In this document: in pieces, positions 58,752-64,000 of the stretch
Position numbering within the stretch: position 1 is the first letter of the stretch
How the letters are laid out: every line of letters begins with the position of its first letter
Assembly (NCBI GenBank): GCA_964407165.1
Contig: CAYOUJ010000004.1
Location: 1 to 64,000 of the forward strand
Reading direction: 5' to 3'
DNA from: CAZPKH01 sp964407165
Lineage (GTDB): Bacteria > Bacteroidota > Bacteroidia > Bacteroidales > Muribaculaceae
DNA: 64,000 bases
The notes under the pieces: model-generated
Seen by the model: only the letters and a program-made list of their open reading frames with translations
Databases searched by the model: none
Told to the model about the DNA's origin: nothing
Made by a program: the position numbers and the translations under genes

Positions 58752-58808
58752 GCCACAAATTTACAACTTTTTCTCCAACAACTGGCGAAAAAGTTGTAAA
58801 TTTGTGGC
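58752..58808. promoter_or_regulatory. Symmetrical bidirectional promoter for the Mla pair and udk
   Basis: Perfect 22-bp arms (58752-58773 and 58787-58808) around a 13-bp centre contain TAAATTTG facing outwards in each direction: minus strand 58756-58763, plus strand 58797-58804. The ATGs are 25 bp (minus) and 59 bp (plus) away. The arms also hold GTTGTAAATTTG; a regulator or simultaneous control is possible. Confidence 0.8.
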
Positions 58809-58862
58809 GTCGTATACCATAACGGCCAACTTCCTGACCCTTTCACCAAACACCCTCCCCAA

Positions 58863-59483
58863 ATGCTCATCATTGGTATCGCCGGCGGAACCGGCTCCGG
58901 CAAAACCACCGTGGTTAACAAGATTATAGGCTCACTCCCCCCCGGCGAAGTGGCCGTCATACCACAGGACTCATATTATAAGGACTCCAGCCACGTGCCC
59001 GTGGAGGAGCGCAGCAAGATCAACTTCGACGAGCCGGCGGCCATCGAATGGACGCTGCTGGTCAAGCACCTCGAGCAGCTCCGCCGCGGCGAGGCCATAG
59101 AGATGCCCACTTACTCCTACCTCACATGCACCCGGCAGGAGGAGACCGTGCACGTCGAGCCCCGCGACGTGGTCATAGTCGAGGGCATACTCGTGCTCAA
59201 CGATCCAGTGCTGCGCCAGATGATGGACGTCAAGGTATTTGTCGACGCCGACGCCGACGACCGCCTTATCCGCGTCATCTCCCGCGACTGCGTGGAGCGC
59301 GGGCGCACACCCATCATGGTCATCAACCGATACCAGAACGTGCTCAAGCCCATGCACGAGATGTACATCGAGCCGTCGAAGCGCCACGCCGACCTCATCG
59401 TCCCCCAGGGCGGCAACAACATCGTGGCTATCAACCTGCTGACCGACTATATAGAGTCGCGACTGCGCCATTCAAAGCATTAA
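58863..59483 (+). CDS. udk: Uridine kinase
   Basis: 206 residues, the family size. P-loop [19 protein letters not shown] at the N-terminus, [13 protein letters not shown] and [20 protein letters not shown] (uridine binding), [20 protein letters not shown] then [20 protein letters not shown] and RGRT. It phosphorylates uridine and cytidine in pyrimidine salvage. Its stop codon overlaps the lptB start by one base (TAATG), so the genes are translationally coupled. Expression is from the symmetrical promoter shared with the Mla pair. Confidence 0.97.
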   Translation: MLIIGIAGGTGSGKTTVVNKIIGSLPPGEVAVIPQDSYYKDSSHVPVEERSKINFDEPAAIEWTLLVKHLEQLRRGEAIEMPTYSYLTCTRQEETVHVEPRDVVIVEGILVLNDPVLRQMMDVKVFVDADADDRLIRVISRDCVERGRTPIMVINRYQNVLKPMHEMYIEPSKRHADLIVPQGGNNIVAINLLTDYIESRLRHSKH

Positions 59484-60286
59484 TGGACAAAGAGAACCCC
59501 GAATTACAAATACCAACTCCCGAATCCCAACCCCAGGGTCCGATGGTGCTACGCACCGACAACCTGGTCAAGAAATACGGCAAGCGCACCGTGGCCAACC
59601 ATGTGTCCATCGAGGTGCGCCAGGGCGAGATAGTGGGCCTGCTGGGCCCAAACGGCGCCGGCAAGACCACCACGTTCTACATGACCACCGGCCTGATCAC
59701 CCCTAACGAGGGGCGCATCTTCCTAAACGACATGGACATAACCAAATATCCTGTCTACAAGCGGGCACAGAACGGCATCGGCTACCTGGCGCAGGAGGCC
59801 TCAGTGTTCCGAAAGATGACGGTTGAAAACAACATCCGTTCAGTCCTCGAGATGACCTCCCTGACCAAGGCGGAGCAGAAAGACAAGCTCGAGAACCTCA
59901 TCGAGGAGTTCAAGCTCCAGAAAGTGCGCAAGAACCTCGGCGACCGTCTCTCCGGCGGCGAGCGCCGACGTACGGAAATAGCGCGGTGCCTGGCCATCAG
60001 CCCCAAGTTCATCATGCTAGACGAGCCCTTCGCCGGCGTCGACCCAAAGGCCGTGGAAGACATCCAGAAGATAGTCTACTCACTGAAGTCCAAAAACATA
60101 GGCATACTCATCACCGACCACAACGCCCCCGAGACCCTCTCGATCACCGACCGCGCATACCTCCTCTTCGAGGGCAAGATACTCTTCCAGGGCACCTCCG
60201 AGGAGCTTGCCGTCAATCCCATCGTCAAGGACAAGTACCTCGGCCACGGCTTCGTCTTCCGCCGCAAAGACTTCACCCAAATTTAA
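59483..60286 (+). CDS. lptB: LPS export ABC transporter ATPase
   Basis: 267 residues. After a 25-residue Pro/Gln-rich extension comes a complete ATPase: [20 protein letters not shown], Walker [15 protein letters not shown]-loop [18 protein letters not shown], signature [20 protein letters not shown], Walker [21 protein letters not shown] and [20 protein letters not shown]. The EPFAGVDP and ITDHN motifs are those of LptB, which drives lipopolysaccharide to the outer membrane with LptFG. The ATG at 59483 overlaps the udk stop. It is followed 2 bp later by the TSCPD gene. Confidence 0.95.
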   Translation: MDKENPELQIPTPESQPQGPMVLRTDNLVKKYGKRTVANHVSIEVRQGEIVGLLGPNGAGKTTTFYMTTGLITPNEGRIFLNDMDITKYPVYKRAQNGIGYLAQEASVFRKMTVENNIRSVLEMTSLTKAEQKDKLENLIEEFKLQKVRKNLGDRLSGGERRRTEIARCLAISPKFIMLDEPFAGVDPKAVEDIQKIVYSLKSKNIGILITDHNAPETLSITDRAYLLFEGKILFQGTSEELAVNPIVKDKYLGHGFVFRRKDFTQI

Positions 60287-60288
60287 AA

Positions 60289-60552
60289 ATGCTGATGGAA
60301 AGAGAGATAGTATATAACACCCAAGGCACGTGCAGCCGGCAGATAATCATCGGGCTGGACGACCGCGACGTGGTGACGCGCGTGCAGTTCGTCGGCGGAT
60401 GCATGGGCAACACTCAGGGGGTGGCCAGCCTCGCCAAGGGCATGACCGCGCAGGAGGTGATCAGCCGTCTCGAAGGCATAATGTGCGGTAGCAAGGGCAC
60501 CTCATGCCCCGACCAACTCGCCCGCGCACTCCGAGCCGAAATCTCCAAGTAA
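60289..60552 (+). CDS. TSCPD-domain protein (TIGR03905 type)
   Basis: 87 residues made of one TSCPD domain: REIVYNTQGTCSRQIIIGLD, VQFVGGCMGNTQGVASLAKG, and the name-giving GTSCPDQLARAL near the end. The Cys residues (in GTCS, GGCM, IMCG, TSCPD) could bind metal. The same domain is fused to some ribonucleotide reductases; the free form has no firmly known role. It starts 2 bp after the lptB stop (ATG 60289; ATG 60295 is also possible), so it is the third gene of the udk operon. Confidence 0.9.
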   Translation: MLMEREIVYNTQGTCSRQIIIGLDDRDVVTRVQFVGGCMGNTQGVASLAKGMTAQEVISRLEGIMCGSKGTSCPDQLARALRAEISK

Positions 60553-60613
60553 TCAATAGCCGACAGCCCACCGCCGGGGCGATTTCATCGCCCCAAAACA
60601 AACGGCCCTCGCG

Positions 60614-60637
60614 ACGTGTTATACTTTTGTAACACGT
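60614..60637 (+). promoter_or_regulatory. Palindromic operator centred on the ndh -7 box
   Basis: Perfect arms ACGTGTTA (60614-60621) and TAACACGT (60630-60637) flank exactly the -7 box TACTTTTG (60622-60629). A dimeric regulator bound here would cover the polymerase contact. The half-site TGTTA-N8-TAACA recalls Crp/Fnr-type sites, but the factor is unknown. The ATG is 13 bp downstream. Confidence 0.75.
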
Positions 60638-60650
60638 AAAACTATTGATT

Positions 60651-61949
60651 ATGACCTCCAATGATGTAAGGCGAGAGCGCATCGTGATAGTCGGCGGCGG
60701 TTTCGCCGGACTTAACCTCGTCAAGCACCTCGACAAAAAGAAGTTTGAAGTGGTGCTCGTCGACCGAAATAACTTCCACTCCTTCCCTCCCCTATTCTAC
60801 CAGCTGGCCTCGTCAGGCGTCGACGCCGGCAGCATCTCGTTCCCCTTCCGCCGCGAGCTCCGCAAATATAAGAAGCAGGGCGTCAGATTCCACATGGGCG
60901 TGGCCCAGAGCGTCAACACCTCCACCAAAGTGCTCACCACCGACTGCGAGCAGATACCTTACGACCGGCTCATCATAGCCGCCGGCACAACAAACAACTT
61001 CTTCGGCAACTCGGAAATAGAGCGCCGCGTCTACACCATCAAGAGCACGTCGGAGGCCATCCGATGCCGCAACGAGATACTCGACCGCATGGAGCGCGCG
61101 GCCACATGCCACGACCGCGAGCAACGACGCCGCCTGCTCAGCTTCGTCGTCATCGGCGGTGGACCCACGGGGGTGGAGGTCGCCGGCGCCATCGGCGAGA
61201 TGAAGCGCTACATCATGCCGCGCGAATATCCCGACATACCACCCGAAGAGCTTCAGATCACCATTGTCGAGGGCGCCGACACGCTGCTCCAGGCCATGAG
61301 CGAACGCTCGCAGCAGCAGGCCGCCATCTATCTCGGCTCGCTGATGGTGAACGTGCGCACCGGGGAGTTCATGAAGAGCTACACCGACGACGGCCTCATC
61401 ACCTTCAACGACGGCACCACCATGCAGGCAGGCATGGTCATCTGGACTGCCGGCATCACGGGCGTGAGCATCACCTTCGAGGGCTCCTCCGCTCCGACCA
61501 TGGGCCCCGGCAACCGGCTCGTGGTCGATGAATACAACCGTGTCGACGGCCTCTCGGACGTCTACGCCGTCGGCGACATCTGCATTCACACCGACACGAC
61601 TCACCCGCGCGGATGCCCGCAGCTGGCCCAGGTGGCCATCCAGCAGGCGCGCCTGCTCGCCCGTCAGCTCAACCGCGGCGAGTTCACCACCCCATTCGTC
61701 TACAAAGACAAGGGCACCATGGCCACCATCGGACGCAACCGCGCCGTGGTCGACCTCCCACACATGCACATCTTCGGACGTCCCGCCTGGTTCATCTGGA
61801 TGTTCATCCACCTCATCAGCATCCTCGGCATGCGCAACAAGCTCACCGTGCTCATCAACTGGGTCTGGGCCTACTTCACCTACGCCACCTCACTGCGGCT
61901 CATCATACTGCCCCCGCGCTTCCCCGTGCGACACCGCTGGGGCAACTGA
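60651..61949 (+). CDS. ndh: Type II NADH dehydrogenase
   Basis: 432 residues. FAD-binding IVIVGGGFAGLNLVKHL at the N-terminus, then NNFHSFPPLFYQLASSGVDA, a second dinucleotide (NADH) fold FVVIGGGPTGVEVAGAI, and the FAD-side DVYAVGDICIHTDTTHPRGC with PQLAQVAIQQARLLARQL. The C-terminus has an amphipathic membrane-binding stretch (PAWFIWMFIHLISILGMRNK). It passes electrons from NADH to quinone without proton pumping. ATG 60651 is used; an upstream TTG is less likely. A palindrome at the promoter suggests redox or carbon control. Confidence 0.95.
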   Translation: MTSNDVRRERIVIVGGGFAGLNLVKHLDKKKFEVVLVDRNNFHSFPPLFYQLASSGVDAGSISFPFRRELRKYKKQGVRFHMGVAQSVNTSTKVLTTDCEQIPYDRLIIAAGTTNNFFGNSEIERRVYTIKSTSEAIRCRNEILDRMERAATCHDREQRRRLLSFVVIGGGPTGVEVAGAIGEMKRYIMPREYPDIPPEELQITIVEGADTLLQAMSERSQQQAAIYLGSLMVNVRTGEFMKSYTDDGLITFNDGTTMQAGMVIWTAGITGVSITFEGSSAPTMGPGNRLVVDEYNRVDGLSDVYAVGDICIHTDTTHPRGCPQLAQVAIQQARLLARQLNRGEFTTPFVYKDKGTMATIGRNRAVVDLPHMHIFGRPAWFIWMFIHLISILGMRNKLTVLINWVWAYFTYATSLRLIILPPRFPVRHRWGN

Positions 61950-61983
61950 CCATGCTGCACTTGCGTATGTGCGGTTTTTTTCG

Positions 61984-61991
61984 TACCTTTG
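61984..61991 (+). promoter_or_regulatory. -7 box of uvrA
   Basis: TACCTTTG, with TTG at about 61961 as a -33 element. The ATG is 22 bp downstream; no LexA-type box is obvious. Confidence 0.65.
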
Positions 61992-62013
61992 CGGGTTATT
62001 TCACCAACCGCAA

Positions 62014-64000
62014 ATGAACGAACAAACCGCAATACCTCAATCCTCTGCTATTCAAGTAAAAAACGCCCGCGTCAACAACCTCAAGGGGGTTGACGTGACC
62101 ATCCCCCGGGGCCGTTTTGTCGTCGTCACCGGCGTCAGCGGCTCCGGCAAGTCGTCGCTTGCCTTCGACACGCTGTACGCCGAGGGCCAGCGACGCTATG
62201 TAGAGAGCCTGAGCTCTTACGCCCGCCAGTTCATGGGCAAGATGCACAAGCCCGAGGTCGACTTCATCCGCGGCCTCCCCCCCGCCATCGCCATCGAGCA
62301 GAAGGTCACCACCCGCAATCCCCGGAGCACCGTCGGCACCGCCACCGAGATATACGACTATATGCGCCTGCTCTTCAGTCGCATAGGCCACACCATCTCA
62401 CCCGTCAGCGGCACCGAGGTGCGCCGCCACAACGTCGAGGATGTCATCCGCAAGGCCCTCGAATACCCCGACGGAACACGCATAGCCATCGCCGCACCCG
62501 TTGTCATCCCCGAGGGACGCTCCTTCGCCACGCAGCTCGAGGTCTACCGCTCCAACGGCTACACCCGCCTGATGAAAGCCCCCCCCATCCCCCCCCTAAA
62601 GGGGGGGGCTACCGAGCCCACAGAGGCTTCCTCCAACACTTATCACTTGGTGTCCCCCTCCTTTAGGGGGGGGACAGGGGGAGCCGGCGACTTCATCAAT
62701 ATCAACCAGCTCCTCTCCGGCACCACAGACGCCATCGAGGCCATGCGCCCCGAGGACTGTCTGCTGCTCATCGACCGCCTCGCTGTCACGCACGAGGGTG
62801 ACGAGCTGTCGCGCCTCGCCGAGTCTGCCGAAGCCGCCTTCTTCGAGGGCCACGACACCCTCACCCTCGCCGTGTGGGCAGCTAAGGAGCGGGGCGGCGC
62901 CCTGGCGCCCCGCATCCCCACCGTGAACGGCAACGTCACCGACATCTCTGCCACAGCGGGCCGCGAGGACGCCGCCCCGCTCCCCTCTATCTTTGAGTTC
63001 TCCCGCCGATTCGAGTCCGACGGTATGACTTTTACCGAGCCGACCGAGCAGAGTTTCAACTTCAACAACCCCATCGGCGCATGCCCCCGCTGCGAGGGTT
63101 TCGGCAAAGTGCTCGGCATCGACGAGCGCCTCGTCGTGCCCAACCAGTCGCTCAGCGTCTACGACGACGCCGTGGTGTGCTGGCGCGGCGAGAAGATGAG
63201 CCAGTGGAAACGCGACCTCATACGCGTGGCCGCGCGCAACAACTTCCCCATTCACCGACCTTACCGCGAGCTGACGCAGGCGCAGAAAGACTTCCTGTGG
63301 CACGGCAACGCCTCGTTCGAGGGCATCGACGGATTTTTCCGCATGGTCGAGAGCAACCAGTACAAGATACAATACCGCGTCATGCTCGCCCACTACCGGG
63401 GCAAGACGCTCTGCCCCGTGTGCCACGGCTCGCGCCTGCGCCCGGAGGCTGAGTATGTGAAAGTTGGCGGCAGCAGCATCACCGAGCTGGTGCAGATGCC
63501 CGTCAGCCGCCTCCAGAAGTTCTTCGACACCCTCCCGCTCACCGCCGACGAGGAGGTGATAGCCGCGCGCCTGCTCAAGGAACTGCGCCAGCGCATCGGA
63601 TTCCTGCTCGACGTCGGACTCGGCTACCTCACCCTCGACCGCCTTGCCAACACCCTCTCCGGCGGCGAAAGCCAGCGCATCAACCTAGCCACCTCGCTGG
63701 GCAGCAGCCTCGTAGGCTCGCTGTACATACTCGACGAGCCCTCCATCGGCCTCCACCCGCGCGACACCGCGCGCCTCATCGGCGTGCTCAAACGCCTGCG
63801 CGACCTGGGCAACACCGTCGTCGTCGTCGAGCACGACGAGGAGATCATGCGCGCCGCCGACTATATAATAGATGTGGGTCCCGACGCCGGGCGCCTCGGC
63901 GGCCAAATCGTCTACCAAGGGCCCCTAAAGGAGATAGACAAAGCAAATAATTCATATACTGCAGATTATTTGACAGGTAAAAGAAGTGTCGATATACCCA
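62014..64000 (+). CDS. uvrA: Excinuclease ABC subunit A, N-terminal part (runs off the window)
   Basis: 662 codons from ATG 62014, open to the last base, about 70 percent of a normal UvrA. Walker [22 protein letters not shown]-loop-side [20 protein letters not shown] and the UvrB-binding region are seen. Then come two Cys-x2-Cys sites ([12 protein letters not shown] and CPVCHGSRL), the signature [20 protein letters not shown] and Walker [16 protein letters not shown]. UvrA scans for damage in nucleotide excision repair. Four short repeats are inserted in frame: two copies of a CCCCCCTAAAGGGG element (residues about 189-224) and two REP-like elements (about 291-300 and 314-324). Confidence 0.96.
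   Translation, partial: MNEQTAIPQSSAIQVKNARVNNLKGVDVTIPRGRFVVVTGVSGSGKSSLAFDTLYAEGQRRYVESLSSYARQFMGKMHKPEVDFIRGLPPAIAIEQKVTTRNPRSTVGTATEIYDYMRLLFSRIGHTISPVSGTEVRRHNVEDVIRKALEYPDGTRIAIAAPVVIPEGRSFATQLEVYRSNGYTRLMKAPPIPPLKGGATEPTEASSNTYHLVSPSFRGGTGGAGDFININQLLSGTTDAIEAMRPEDCLLLIDRLAVTHEGDELSRLAESAEAAFFEGHDTLTLAVWAAKERGGALAPRIPTVNGNVTDISATAGREDAAPLPSIFEFSRRFESDGMTFTEPTEQSFNFNNPIGACPRCEGFGKVLGIDERLVVPNQSLSVYDDAVVCWRGEKMSQWKRDLIRVAARNNFPIHRPYRELTQAQKDFLWHGNASFEGIDGFFRMVESNQYKIQYRVMLAHYRGKTLCPVCHGSRLRPEAEYVKVGGSSITELVQMPVSRLQKFFDTLPLTADEEVIAARLLKELRQRIGFLLDVGLGYLTLDRLANTLSGGESQRINLATSLGSSLVGSLYILDEPSIGLHPRDTARLIGVLKRLRDLGNTVVVVEHDEEIMRAADYIIDVGPDAGRLGGQIVYQGPLKEIDKANNSYTADYLTGKRSVDIP
62579..62683 (+). 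repeat. Inverted pair of a CCCCCCTAAAGGGGGG element inside uvrA
   Basis: Copy 1 (62579-62611) reads GCCCCCCCCATCCCCCCC then TAAAGGGGGGGGCT. Copy 2 (62651-62683) is the reverse complement of nearly the same unit. They encode [11 protein letters not shown] and [13 protein letters not shown] and are separated by 39 bp. Confidence 0.88.
62885..62913 (+). repeat. REP-like GC element in uvrA, copy 1
   Basis: GGAGCGGGGCGGCGCCCTGG then CGCCCCGC, encoding ERGGALAPR, a third reading frame of the element. Confidence 0.9.
62956..62985 (+). repeat. REP-like GC element in uvrA, copy 2
   Basis: GCGGGCCGCGAGGACGCCG then CCCCGCTCCCC, in opposite orientation to copy 1, encoding GREDAAPLP. Confidence 0.85.

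Noticed and set aside
62014..64000. Treating the repeat-bearing uvrA as a pseudogene.
   Set aside because: All insertions keep the frame, and all ATPase and zinc motifs in the available part are intact.

Overview
The window reads as chromosomal DNA of a GC-rich gut Bacteroidales, most likely a Muribaculaceae (S24-7) relative. Evidence: almost every recognisable promoter is a Bacteroidetes-type TAnnTTTG -7 box; the gene content is typical of the order (BspA-type leucine-rich surface proteins, DUF5686 and PorT-like outer-membrane proteins, PepSY-like lipoproteins, tricorn-like S41 protease); and the tmRNA tag reads GENNYALAA. Family-level placement is inference. There are no rRNA or tRNA genes, no CRISPR array, no transposase and no prophage.

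Layout. 1-4 kb: YefM/YoeB toxin-antitoxin pair, then a tightly overlapping minus-strand operon of zinc-type binding protein, ABC ATPase, adaptor-like lipoprotein and surface lipoprotein, without a permease. 4-9.3 kb: Lrp/AsnC regulator, PepSY-like lipoprotein, greA, a LysM/periplasmic-binding protein, a PorT-like barrel and an internally deleted RhuM remnant. 9.4-17.3 kb: three BspA-type surface proteins sharing heads and tails but not middles, with two small unknown genes. 17.3-20.5 kb: a rod-shaped RNA that is a good 6S candidate, glmS, and ssrA (tmRNA). 20.5-24 kb: SanA-like protein; NrtR-like NUDIX regulator with its own operators, VWA protein and a small macro-like protein; SagB-type nitroreductase.

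24-39.5 kb: two membrane Ser/Thr kinases with extracytoplasmic SUMF1 domains, a free SUMF1 protein, MATE and OPT transporters, BadF-type kinase, serB, tdk and a tricorn-like protease. 39.5-50 kb: a minus-strand surface-glycan region (MBOAT acyltransferase, SGNH hydrolase, GT4, AmpG-like MFS, DUF5686, WecA/MraY-like transferase, DegT aminotransferase, GT2). 50-57 kb: OmpA lipoprotein, DMT transporter, a third kinase with a membrane partner and a long structured leader, TPR protein and a GHL10-type hydrolase. 57-64 kb: Mla-type ABC pair divergent from udk-lptB-TSCPD, a type II NADH dehydrogenase, and the first 662 codons of uvrA, which run off the end.

The strongest unusual signal is not a gene. 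The window carries a dense set of short interspersed repeats. One, a GC-rich REP-like element of about 26-30 bp, occurs at least 17 times, mostly in frame inside conserved genes (znuA, the ABC ATPase, LysM protein, tricorn protease, glycosyltransferase, MFS, kinase, uvrA), adding GAAPSRP-, REGAAPL- or RGGALAP-like peptides. Others are tandem 7- or 8-bp words (CTACGAA, ATTGTGC, TAGTTTA, CCGATTA) arranged as inverted arms between genes, where they probably act as bidirectional terminators; some have invaded a signal peptide and a start-codon region.
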